From the NCBI GenBank assembly GCA_937924775.1, contig CALDUT010000010.1, positions 1-64,000 of the forward strand: a stretch of DNA of 64,000 bases. Direction: 5' to 3'. Positions 52,060 through 60,573 of the stretch are shown piece after piece. The notes beneath the pieces are model-generated. The model saw nothing but the letters and a program-made list of their open reading frames with translations. It searched no databases and was not told the origin of the DNA. How positions within the stretch are numbered: position 1 is the stretch's first letter; each line of letters opens with the position of its first letter. Source of the DNA: an uncultured Gemmata sp. GTDB lineage: Bacteria; Planctomycetota; Planctomycetia; Gemmatales; Gemmataceae. The translations under genes and the position numbers were made by a program.

Positions 52060-54951
52060 TCAATCGAGCGGTTGCGGATAACGGCGATCGTCGCGGCGGT
52101 TGCGGTTATCCCGGGGGATTCGCCCAGCGGTCAGTTTCGGTGGCGTCACCGCCGGAATCAGCCGGACTTCGTTGCCATTGTGGTCGAAGCATTTGGTTTG
52201 CAGCGTTTCTGGTGGCACCCCAGGTTGGCCCGTGATCGTCACTTCCAACTTGCCGCGTTCTTCGAGGGCTGCAATGTCTTTGCGGCGCTTGTTCAGCAGA
52301 TAATGCGCGACATCGGGATGACAAGTGACCTGAACCACCTGAATGGCCGGTGCCCGGTGCGCGGCCAGTTGGAGCATTCGCATCACTTCGATCGCGAGGC
52401 TTTCGCTGGTTTTGATGAAGCCGTTGCCATTGCAATGGGGGCAATCCTGGAACAGGCTGCGCTTCAGGCTGGGCCGGATGCGCTGCCGTGTCATTTCGAT
52501 CAAGCCAAACTGGGAGATGCGGAGAATTTTGGTTCGGGCGCGGTCACGGCGGAGGGCTTCGCGGAAGGCATCTTCCACTTTGCGGCGATGCACTTCACTT
52601 TTCATGTCGATGAAATCGTTGACGATCACGCCGCCCAGGTCGCGCAGCCGCAGTTGTCGGGCGATCTCGCGAGCCGCATGGAGATTCATTTGGAAGGCGG
52701 TTTCTTCCGCGTTGTTATCGGCCCGGAAGTTGCCGCTGTTGACGTCGATAGCCACCAGGGCTTCCGTTTGCTCAATCACCAAAGAGCCACCCAACGGCAT
52801 TTCGATGCGTTTTTGGTAAATCTTGGAAATCTCTTCTTCGATGCCGTAGCGGTGGAAGAGGGGTTCGGTGTGATTGAAGAAGCGGATGCGATTGGCGAAC
52901 TTCGGCATGACAATCTGGAGGAATTCGCTGGCATGGGCGAAGGCTTTTTCTTCATCCACCCAGATTGTGTCGATATCGGCGGTGAAGATGTCGCGGATCG
53001 TCCGGGTGATCATGTCCGATTCGCGGTAGATTTCCACGGGGCTCGAGTGGCGTTTGAGCCGTTTGACCACCACTTGCCACAAGCGTAACAAATACGCGAG
53101 GTCGTTTTGTAGTTCTTTGGCGTCGCGATCGACGGCCGCGGTGCGAACGATGAAGCCAACACCCTTTGGAGGTGAAAGAGTGTTCATAATTTCTCGCAGA
53201 CGGCGGCGGGCGTCGTGATCTTCGATTTTGCGGGAAACTCCCACCCGGTTTAGGCTGGGCATCAGAACCAGATAACGACCGGCGATGCTGATGTAGGTAC
53301 TGAGCGTAGGGCCTTTGGTGCCGACAGCTTCTTTGATAACTTGGACGATCACTTCTTGCCCACGTTTGAAGATTTCCTGAATCGGGGGTTTGGGCAATCC
53401 GCCGTCACGCCCGCCCTTAGGACCCCCATTTTTGTAGCCTCCACTGCGGGCTCCTCGCCCGCTGCGGTCGCGTCCCCGGCTGCCCCGCCCGCGTCCCCGT
53501 TCTGTCCGATCGCGGCGAGCGGTGTCGAAGTCGTCATTGAAACCGCGACCAGAGATTTCTGTAACCTCTTCCGGCTCAAGATTTTCCGGAACGATCTCGA
53601 CTTCGTGGGCCATTTGGCGGGCTTCTTCCTCCGCGGCTTCGGCGGTTTCTGGGTCGCCGACGAAGCGTTCTAAGTGTTCCTCACCATTTGTCGCGGTGGC
53701 CTCCTCCGAGGATGGCGGCGGTTCCACGAACCGATCATTAGGGGCCTCGGGGTCGAAATCGGCCGTGCTGGTTTCAAAAAACGGCTGGATTTCCGGTTCC
53801 TCGTCGTCTGCGGGCGTGGTTCGGCGTTCAGCCCCGGTCATGTAGCGGGGTTTGTCGTCGGGGTTGTCGTCGGTTTCTTCCTTTTTCTTGCGGCGGGACC
53901 GTGGTTTGGCGGCATCGGCGGTTTCCGTGGGTTCTTCGGCTTTGGCCTTGGCTTTCCGACCGCGGGATTTTTTGGCCCCTTCCACCGGTTCGGCCGTGCC
54001 CGGTTCGAGGGGGTCCACTGGCGGAACCGGATCGCCGCCTTCCAGCGCTTCAATTCCGGCGACCCATTCGTTCGCGGTCTCTGTCGTGGCTTTTTCGGAC
54101 GCAACCTCTTCAGCGGCTGAAACTTGTGTCTCAGAAGCCGCCGTGGCCGGGGTGGGTTGTGCGGGTTCCTCGACAATTCCTTCGCCGAATTCGCGGTCTT
54201 CCGCTGGCGGCGAGGTAGGCGATCGCTGGACTCCGGTGAGAGGAGGGGCGGCTTTCTGGGCTGATTCTCGTGAGCGTTGGAGCGATTCGGGAACCGCGAC
54301 CGCTTCCGGGGGGCTTCCAAGAACCCCAGTGGCAAAGTCGTTGTCCTCACCCCGGGTTTCGAGGGGGGGCACTTCCGTGGCTTCACCTTCGGTTTCGATA
54401 CCGGCTTCGCCACCTGCGGTCCATTCTTCGTCCGCGATAGCTTCAGGGAGTGTCTCCGTCTCAGCCTCCGGGGCGAAGGAATCATCAATTCCCGAAGCGA
54501 ACTCCTCGTCTTCGACCAATTCTTCGCCAGAGGGAGGTTCGGAACCGGGGGAAGGGGGTTGCGGTTCAAGCCAGGCAGTCAGTTCGCGGGGGGCGGGGCG
54601 GTGGCCGCCGTGGCGTCGCGACCGGTTGCCGTTGTCGCTACCGGGAGCAGGGCCGTATTCCCGTTCCATTTCGGCTTCGTAGGCTGCAAGGTCTTCCCGG
54701 GATAGCAGATGCTTGTAATAAGCTGGATCCACATCGGAGACATGCAAAAACCCATTGCGACCGATACCGAAATCGACGAACGCTGCTTGAATGGAGGGTT
54801 CAATGTTGACGATCCGGCCTTTGTAGATGTTCCCCACATAACTTTCTTGGCTGGTTCGTTCGATGTAGAGTTCTTCGAGGACGCCATCTTCGACAATGGC
54901 AATGCGACACTCCTCCGGTTGGAGGACGTTGATGAGCATTTCTTTTTTCAT
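52060..54951 (-). CDS. rne: Ribonuclease E/G with a large disordered insertion in its S1 domain
   Basis: 963 residues from ATG 54951. The S1 domain begins normally (ESYVGNIYKGRIVNIEPSIQ, GIGRNGFLHVSDV, to about 80) but is interrupted by about 440 residues of acidic, Pro/Glu-rich and finally Arg/Gly-rich sequence, and resumes at IQEIFKRGQEVIVQV (about 522). The catalytic DNase-I-like domain has both metal Asp residues (LVAIDVNSGNF and GVIVNDFIDM) and the Zn-link CPHCNG. Unlike proteobacterial RNase E, the disordered part is internal, not C-terminal. It may scaffold degradosome partners or bind RNA through the RG-rich end. Confidence 0.93.
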   Translation of the reverse strand: MKKEMLINVLQPEECRIAIVEDGVLEELYIERTSQESYVGNIYKGRIVNIEPSIQAAFVDFGIGRNGFLHVSDVDPAYYKHLLSREDLAAYEAEMEREYGPAPGSDNGNRSRRHGGHRPAPRELTAWLEPQPPSPGSEPPSGEELVEDEEFASGIDDSFAPEAETETLPEAIADEEWTAGGEAGIETEGEATEVPPLETRGEDNDFATGVLGSPPEAVAVPESLQRSRESAQKAAPPLTGVQRSPTSPPAEDREFGEGIVEEPAQPTPATAASETQVSAAEEVASEKATTETANEWVAGIEALEGGDPVPPVDPLEPGTAEPVEGAKKSRGRKAKAKAEEPTETADAAKPRSRRKKKEETDDNPDDKPRYMTGAERRTTPADDEEPEIQPFFETSTADFDPEAPNDRFVEPPPSSEEATATNGEEHLERFVGDPETAEAAEEEARQMAHEVEIVPENLEPEEVTEISGRGFNDDFDTARRDRTERGRGRGSRGRDRSGRGARSGGYKNGGPKGGRDGGLPKPPIQEIFKRGQEVIVQVIKEAVGTKGPTLSTYISIAGRYLVLMPSLNRVGVSRKIEDHDARRRLREIMNTLSPPKGVGFIVRTAAVDRDAKELQNDLAYLLRLWQVVVKRLKRHSSPVEIYRESDMITRTIRDIFTADIDTIWVDEEKAFAHASEFLQIVMPKFANRIRFFNHTEPLFHRYGIEEEISKIYQKRIEMPLGGSLVIEQTEALVAIDVNSGNFRADNNAEETAFQMNLHAAREIARQLRLRDLGGVIVNDFIDMKSEVHRRKVEDAFREALRRDRARTKILRISQFGLIEMTRQRIRPSLKRSLFQDCPHCNGNGFIKTSESLAIEVMRMLQLAAHRAPAIQVVQVTCHPDVAHYLLNKRRKDIAALEERGKLEVTITGQPGVPPETLQTKCFDHNGNEVRLIPAVTPPKLTAGRIPRDNRNRRDDRRYPQPLD

Positions 54952-55099
54952 GGATATGTCGGTGTTAGGTTCATGGTTGTGGCTGCTGGTGTCGGTGTTG
55001 GAAGGAAGAAGAATTGGGCGGTAATGCTTTTGCGTTCCGGCCATCGGCGGGATAACATCCACCTCAACCAACACCAGTCATCCACAAACCACCAACAAG

Positions 55100-55900
55100 T
55101 TACTCCACCACCGGGCCGTTGGGGGACGCCCCCCAATCGCTAGCGGCCACAGCAGGTTGTTGATCGCGTAAGGGTTTTAAACGTGCGCTGAGGGCCGCGA
55201 TTTCCGCCGCTGTCAGCGGGATACTCTCGGGCGGGCCATCCGGTGGAACATCGCCAGGATCGGCGGGAACCACTTCATCCCGGAGTTCTACCACAGTTCG
55301 TTCAAGGATCGCTCCGCGGTCGGACCAATTGTCGAGGCCAAGAAGGCGAAGCAATTCTTCAGCGCGGGCCGTGCCCTCCTGTGTGACCCACACATCCAGA
55401 GCCACCGAGGTGGTCACGGCAATGCCGCGAATATAGGGGCGTATGTTCAGACGTTTGGCTGTGGGTTTGAGACGCTCGACCCAAATAGCTGGTTGGCAGA
55501 GCCAGTGGGCCGCCTGTTCTGCGATCCGCGACCGGTCTTCCGCGGGCAGAGGGAGTTCATAGACGACCCGGCGGACGCGGGCGGTGGCAGTCGGGGGCAC
55601 CAGCCGCACCCGAGTGAATGTCAGCCCCTGGGGTGCCTGCTGGTTGAGTGTGTGGAGAATGTCGTTGGCGTCGCGTGGTTCGGTGAGTTCGAGTTCGACA
55701 ACTTCATCGCGGCCAACAACGCCCAAGGGTAAGGAGAGCGCGAAGACCAGACGAGGCGAGGGGCGGAATCCAGCGGTAGACTTGAAGGGGATAGCAGCAC
55801 GGCGGAGCATCCGCTCGATGCACCGCATCAGGTCGTGATGGCTAATCAGTCGCAATAGTCCCGCTTTGGCGAAGCGCAAGCGGAGTTTGTAACCGGTCAT
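55100..55900 (-). CDS. DUF2344 / TIGR03936 family protein
   Basis: 266 residues from ATG 55900. KLRLRFAKAGLLRLISHHDL and MLRRAAIPFKSTAGFRPSPR are the DUF2344 signature; FALSLPLGVVGRDEVVELEL follows. In many bacteria this domain is encoded next to, or fused to, a radical SAM protein, often beside rne and rplU. Here it precedes rne on the same strand, but no radical SAM gene is next to it. A frame extension to 56092 adds two Cys pairs and could be a real zinc-ribbon N-terminus, but I favour 55900. Confidence 0.82.
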   Translation of the reverse strand: MTGYKLRLRFAKAGLLRLISHHDLMRCIERMLRRAAIPFKSTAGFRPSPRLVFALSLPLGVVGRDEVVELELTEPRDANDILHTLNQQAPQGLTFTRVRLVPPTATARVRRVVYELPLPAEDRSRIAEQAAHWLCQPAIWVERLKPTAKRLNIRPYIRGIAVTTSVALDVWVTQEGTARAEELLRLLGLDNWSDRGAILERTVVELRDEVVPADPGDVPPDGPPESIPLTAAEIAALSARLKPLRDQQPAVAASDWGASPNGPVVE

Positions 55901-56244
55901 TGAGTCCCGGCATCGCCGGCAATTCCCGCTCCACAATAATTGGCTCGGTGGGGTCGGTCGAACAACCGTTACCGAGGGATGCTGGCCATCGAGCCGTGTG
56001 ATGGGAAATTGTGGCGTTAGCCCCTCCCCAACCCCTCGAACGTGAGCGCCGCAAGTTGGACAGCCGACGGTGTCAGAGTGGAAACGAGCCAACGAAAAGC
56101 ACAGGTAATTTGCTGATAAGAGTTTGCGCTTCTCATTGTGCGATCTTGTCTCTTACTAGCCGCTGTCTCAACCCATCGGACTGAGGCGATGGAACGGTGG
56201 CGGTTGTGAGCGTTGGTCCCTCTGCGGGAACTGGGTGACCGTTC
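55901..56244. other. Intergenic stretch between ptsI and the DUF2344 gene
   Basis: About 340 bases without a confident gene. An open continuation of the DUF2344 frame covers 55901-56092 and encodes CPTCG and CRRC, so part may be coding. No clear terminator, promoter or RNA element was seen. Confidence 0.4.
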
Positions 56245-58017
56245 TCAATCGGCTCCGTCGGAGGGGAGTATTTTGCGTAGTTGGTGGCTTAAAAAATTAC
56301 ATACTTGGCGAGCCGTTCTCAGGGTCAGCGCTTCGGCCGCGATGCGCTCCGCTTCAGCGATGGTCAGCGCTCGAATTACCCGTTTGATTTCGGGAATTTT
56401 CCGCGGTGTGGCGCTGAGCTGGCGTAGCCCCAAGCCTACTAAAAGCGGGATGTAGAGCGGTTGCCCGCTCATTTCCCCGCAAACATTCACTTCAATCTGT
56501 TGTTTTTGGGCAGCTTGCACCACCATTTGAATCAGCCGCAGCACGGCGGGATCCGCGGGTTGGTACAAGTGAGCCACATGTTCATTATTGCGATCGGCCG
56601 CCAGCGTGTATTGAATCAGGTCATTGGTTCCAATCGAGAAAAAATCAACCTCGCGAGCCATGACGTCCGCGAGCAGGGCGGCCGATGGTACTTCAACCAT
56701 TGTACCAACTCGGACGTCGCGTTTGAAGGGGATTCCGGCATCTTCCAACGATTCCTTCACGTCGTTCAAAAGCAATTTGCACTGATGCAGCTCGTCCATC
56801 GTGCTGATCATGGGGAACATGACCCGCAGATCGCCATAAACGGCCGCGCGGAGAATGGCTCGCAATTGGGTTCGGAATAAGTCAATGTGGCGTAAGCACA
56901 ACCGAACGCTACGCAACCCCAAAAAAGGATTTTTTTCGCCGCTGACGGCCCCCGAGACGCTGGAGAACTTGTCGGCCCCCAGATCGAGGGTCCGAATCAC
57001 GACGGGGCGGTTGGGTCCCAGTGTGTGTAGCACAGACGTATATGCCGCGTAATGTTCCTCCTCGGTCGGATGGGCGGATTTATTGAGGTAGAGAAATTCC
57101 GTGCGGTAAAGTCCGACCCCTTCGGCGCCGCGGTCCAGACAGTGGGCGGCTTCGGAAGCCAATTCGATATTCCCCAAAAGGCGAATGGGGACGCGGTCGT
57201 CGGTAACTGCGGGCTTATCCCGGAGATGCTCGTAGCGGTCGGGCCGCGTCAGCAATTCGGCTCGCTTTTGTTCATATTCGCTGAGAGTGGCCTCGTCAGG
57301 ATTAAGGATCAGCACGCCTTTCGTGCCGTCGACGATCACCGTGTCGCCACCGGAAACATCGGTCAGGAATCGCCCCAAACCGACCACAGCAGGAATTTCC
57401 AAAGCCCCGGCCAAAATGGCGGTGTGGCTTGTGGCCCCGCCGCTTTCGGTGGCAAAGGCCCGCACCGTTCGCGGGGTGAAATCGACCGTGTCGGAGGGTA
57501 ACAGATCGTGGGCGAGAATGATCACCGGTTCAGTGATGTTTTCTAGCGGGTTGGTGGGATGCCCCAGCAGCGACGCGAGGACTTGCCGCTCAATGTCGAT
57601 GAATTCGGTGGCTCGGCGGCGGGCTTCGGCGGCGCCGTGGTCGCCCAAACGCTTCCCGGCGTCTTCTAAGCGTTTGACGAATCCGCGAATGACCCGGCTG
57701 ACGGCGTATTCCGCGGAGTAGTTTTCCGAACGGATGCGGTCTTCGATCTCGCGGCGCAGCGCTTCGCCTTCGATCATGGATTGCTGCGCCCCGAAGATAT
57801 TGCCAAACTCTTGGCCGAGTTTATCGCTCATACGCTGGCGGGCATCGCGCGCATCGGCGGCGGTTTCTTCCAGAGCGCGGCGAAGTTTGGCGATTTCGGC
57901 GTCGACCTGATCGGGTGGGACCGAGCGGTAGGGAATCAGTACGCCTTCGGTATCCAGCACCAGAGCCGGACCGATCGCAATACCGGGCGAAACTGCAATG
58001 CCGTACCGTTTTTCCAT
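56245..58017 (-). CDS. ptsI: Phosphoenolpyruvate-protein phosphotransferase (PTS enzyme I)
   Basis: The 590-residue enzyme I takes phosphate from PEP and passes it to HPr. GIAVSPGIAIGPALVL opens the N-domain; the active-site His lies in GGATSHTAILAGALEIPAVVG. The PEP-binding barrel has GVGLYRTEFLYL, VMFPMISTMDEL and NVCGEMSGQPLYIPLLVGLG with the catalytic Cys. No GAF domain is present, so it is EI rather than PtsP. It lies downstream of HPr and EIIA genes; no membrane EIIC is present, suggesting a regulatory phosphorelay. Confidence 0.93.
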   Translation of the reverse strand: MEKRYGIAVSPGIAIGPALVLDTEGVLIPYRSVPPDQVDAEIAKLRRALEETAADARDARQRMSDKLGQEFGNIFGAQQSMIEGEALRREIEDRIRSENYSAEYAVSRVIRGFVKRLEDAGKRLGDHGAAEARRRATEFIDIERQVLASLLGHPTNPLENITEPVIILAHDLLPSDTVDFTPRTVRAFATESGGATSHTAILAGALEIPAVVGLGRFLTDVSGGDTVIVDGTKGVLILNPDEATLSEYEQKRAELLTRPDRYEHLRDKPAVTDDRVPIRLLGNIELASEAAHCLDRGAEGVGLYRTEFLYLNKSAHPTEEEHYAAYTSVLHTLGPNRPVVIRTLDLGADKFSSVSGAVSGEKNPFLGLRSVRLCLRHIDLFRTQLRAILRAAVYGDLRVMFPMISTMDELHQCKLLLNDVKESLEDAGIPFKRDVRVGTMVEVPSAALLADVMAREVDFFSIGTNDLIQYTLAADRNNEHVAHLYQPADPAVLRLIQMVVQAAQKQQIEVNVCGEMSGQPLYIPLLVGLGLRQLSATPRKIPEIKRVIRALTIAEAERIAAEALTLRTARQVCNFLSHQLRKILPSDGAD

Positions 58018-58105
58018 ACGCCGGGAATGTCCGGTGGCCCCCTGCGTGCCGGATGCAACGCGGTGGGGCCAAGGACCGGTTGCGCGGGCTGTTGGTTGAG
58101 GTTCG

Positions 58106-58588
58106 CTAGATGGTGTAGTCCTCTCCGCCAGGGGAACCCAGGACTTCGGCGAGCGTATCGATGGCGCGGGCGGCGTCGGGTCCGTGGACTTCCAGAATAA
58201 TTTCGGACTCCGGTAGCACTACAAGGGAGATCAAATCCCAAATATTAGCACCATCGGCTCGCATTTCTCCGTTCCAAATAGTGGCTGTGCAGGAGAATTG
58301 CTTAAGGGTCCGGATGAAGCGGTCGGCCAGGCGGGGGTGAAGACCGTTGGGATTGCGCACCCGCACAATCCGACGCAAACCGCACGACGACGCCGCGGGG
58401 CAATCCGTTGCGGGTGCCGGAGGGTCGCCGCTGGCGGCGGGCGGTGTTTGGGCACGGGGGCCCGGCGAGAGGCTCTCGCGCGGTCCTGAGCCGTTACTAG
58501 CCCCTCTCCCCGACATGGCCGTTCCTCGTGGTTCCTCCTCGTACTGAGAATAAGGCCGATCATACGGCCGGCCAACGGCATTCACCAT
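58106..58588 (-). CDS. HPr family phosphocarrier with N-terminal extension
   Basis: 160 residues from ATG 58588, which overlaps the EIIA stop by 7 bases; ATG 58516 (after a GAGG sequence) is the alternative, giving 136. The first half is Pro/Ser/Ala-rich and disordered. The HPr fold occupies about 75-155, with phosphorylatable His and conserved Arg in NPNGLHPRLADRF. The usual Ser46 region reads GANIWDLISL, with Asn in place of Ser, so HPr-kinase regulation is unlikely. It acts between EI and EIIA. Confidence 0.82.
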   Translation of the reverse strand: MVNAVGRPYDRPYSQYEEEPRGTAMSGRGASNGSGPRESLSPGPRAQTPPAASGDPPAPATDCPAASSCGLRRIVRVRNPNGLHPRLADRFIRTLKQFSCTATIWNGEMRADGANIWDLISLVVLPESEIILEVHGPDAARAIDTLAEVLGSPGGEDYTI

Positions 58589-59085
58589 TCGGGTGATGCT
58601 CCTTCCAGTAAAGTCCAGATTTCTTCACGGGTTTGACAATTCCGCAAGCGCCGGACAAAGTCGTCATTGCGCATGGCCCGCACGACGGCTTCCAAAGCCC
58701 GCAGATGATCGCCCGGGCGATCATGCGGGGAAATCAACAGAACAAATACATAAACGACTTCGCCATCGAGGCTGTCGAAGGGAAGCCCGGTTCGCGACAG
58801 AGCCATCGTCCCGATCAGCCGATCCACCGCGGGGTGCCGCGAGTGCGGGATGGCGATGTTCCGACCGATGCCCGTAGTACCCAATTGTTCCCGACGCAGG
58901 ATGGCTTTGACAATCTCGTTGACGTCTTCAGCGTGAATGTGCCCGGCTTCCTGCAACGCCGAAACCATCTCATGAATCACGGCTTCTTTTACCTGGGCCA
59001 CGCTGGCCGGGTCGCACCCATGCGGTGCGTTGACCGACAGAGCCGGAATAATGGCCTCCCGAACGATAAAGTTACTTAAACGCAT
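58582..59085 (-). CDS. ptsN: PTS EIIA component, PtsN-like
   Basis: 167 residues. The EIIA(Fru/Ntr) fold: EMVSALQEAGHIHAEDVNEIVKAIL, then GRNIAIPHSRHPAVDRLIG with the phosphorylated His, and VFVLLISPHDRPGDHLRAL. The family regulates potassium transport, nitrogen and stress responses in its nitrogen-PTS form. It begins 79 bases after hpf on the same strand and overlaps the HPr gene, echoing the hpf-ptsN order of proteobacterial rpoN operons. Confidence 0.88.
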   Translation of the reverse strand: MRLSNFIVREAIIPALSVNAPHGCDPASVAQVKEAVIHEMVSALQEAGHIHAEDVNEIVKAILRREQLGTTGIGRNIAIPHSRHPAVDRLIGTMALSRTGLPFDSLDGEVVYVFVLLISPHDRPGDHLRALEAVVRAMRNDDFVRRLRNCQTREEIWTLLEGASPEW

Positions 59086-59164
59086 GCCATCCTACTCCTC
59101 GTCGCCCGGTCGGTCAGGTGGGTTCACCCCCGCGGTGGATATCTCGATCATGGCGGACAGACGG

Positions 59165-59500
59165 TTACTGCCCGGTGGTGTTGCCGTGTGCGGGGTCCCG
59201 GCGATGGTCCTGAATCTTCTCTTTATAAGTAGTGATCTGATGTTTGATGTGGGCCATCGCGCGGGTGAAAGCGTGCATCGCGTCGCTATCTTCATCACGG
59301 GCCACGAATTCGTGGTCGTGTTCAGCCGTCGCGACGATTTCGACCTTCAGATGCCCATTGTGTTCTTTATGCAGATCGACCGTCACTTCAATCATCGTTA
59401 GTCGGTTAAAGAAGTGGAGAAGCTTTTCCGCCTTCTCTTTCAGCTGGTTTTGGAGGGCTTCGTCGAGGTGCCCATGACGGGCGGATACAACGACCTGCAC
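59165..59500 (-). CDS. hpf: Short ribosome hibernation promoting factor / RaiA
   Basis: 111 residues from GTG 59500, which has GAGGAAA upstream; longer starts in the same frame lack an RBS. The fold is visible: VQVVVSARHGHLDEALQNQL, VTVDLHKEHNGHLKVEIV, and DAMHAFTRAMAHIKHQITTYKEKI. It lacks the C-terminal dimerisation domain of long HPF. It binds the 30S decoding centre in stationary phase. It heads the PTS gene string. Confidence 0.9.
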   Translation of the reverse strand: MQVVVSARHGHLDEALQNQLKEKAEKLLHFFNRLTMIEVTVDLHKEHNGHLKVEIVATAEHDHEFVARDEDSDAMHAFTRAMAHIKHQITTYKEKIQDHRRDPAHGNTTGQ

Positions 59501-59786
59501 GGATTTCCTCACTCTCTGGGAAACGGGGCCGCTCGGTTGGCGGACCGATCCTGGGCTTTCACACCGGATATCCACTGGGATGCTCCAGGTACCTGATCGG
59601 CTGATTGTATCTCAACTGGCCGCTGTCTTCAACCGCCCTGCGTCATCGGTGACAGCCTAGCCACACCCCAACCGACCGTCCCATAGACCAATTTGTGTCG
59701 ACGCCCCTCCAAGTGAGCTTAATCGGCTATCTTGGCCTCCGTTGCTGGCTTGAGTCCCCAGCGTGGCCTCATGCCGTCGAAGCCGA

Positions 59787-60419
59787 TCACTGGCTGGGCA
59801 ATTCGGCGATCGTAATATCTTTGTAATAGACTTGGGCTTTCGCACCCCCGTGAATCTGTAGGCCGATAATTCCGCGGCGTTCGATTTTTTCGTCCTGTTC
59901 AGTGTAATCTACCGTCAAATGGCCGTTGAGCCACAGGCGAATCCGCGGGCCTTCACACCGGATGACATATTCGTTCCAGTCTTCTTGTTTTACCAACTTC
60001 TCCCAAATCTCTTGCGGTGGTTGGGCCAAAATCTTCCGTCGCCGGGATTCGTCGTACAAGGCCCCCCAGTAGTGTTGCCCTATGTCGGCTTGGTATCCGA
60101 TCACTTCGTGGTCATTGGGAATCCGTCGGGTGCGGAACTGGATGCCGGCATTGGCTTTGGCTTTATCCCCGAGCAATTTGAAGGTCACTTTCAGTTCGAA
60201 GTTCTCGAAGGTTTTGGTGGTACAGAGAAATTCATTCCGGGGCACAACTGTTTCGAGCGAGCCGCCGACAATGCAACCGTCTTCGATTTTCCACGTTTTC
60301 TTAGTGTCGCCCTCCCAACCGTAGAATGTTTTGCCGTCGAACAGTGGCACCGGGGAACCCTCGGCAGCGATAGCCACAGACGCGATGGCCAGAAGGGTGC
60401 AGACAAAAACACACCGCAT
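59787..60419 (-). CDS. Secreted DUF1080 (3-keto-disaccharide hydrolase-like) protein
   Basis: 210 residues from ATG 60419 (GGGAG upstream on the coding strand); the open frame to 60653 has no support. A signal peptide (FVCTLLAIASVAIAAEG) is followed by the DUF1080 jelly-roll: VPLFDGKTFYGWEGD, then ELKVTFKLLGDKAKANAGIQ with the family's Asn-Gly-Gly/Asn-Ala-Gly turn, and EWNEYVIRC-type motif EDWNEYVIRCEGPRIRLWLNG (about 150-170). These bind or cleave oxidised disaccharides and occur in large numbers in planctomycetes. Confidence 0.9.
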   Translation of the reverse strand: MRCVFVCTLLAIASVAIAAEGSPVPLFDGKTFYGWEGDTKKTWKIEDGCIVGGSLETVVPRNEFLCTTKTFENFELKVTFKLLGDKAKANAGIQFRTRRIPNDHEVIGYQADIGQHYWGALYDESRRRKILAQPPQEIWEKLVKQEDWNEYVIRCEGPRIRLWLNGHLTVDYTEQDEKIERRGIIGLQIHGGAKAQVYYKDITIAELPSQ

Positions 60420-60573
60420 AGGAAAACTCCCATCAGCCTGAAGGAATTGCGGGCTTGTTGTAGCAAAATCCGTGATGGGGTCGCGGCCATGCGGTTTCGT
60501 ATGGATCCGGGTGAGGATTTTGCTCTTGGTTTGGCCCACTGGGTTCCGTCTTAAACGCAAATAAGACCAGCAC

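Noticed and set aside
52015-53088. 357-codon open frame on the plus strand
   Set aside because: Antisense to the catalytic part of rne, which is certain from its motifs.
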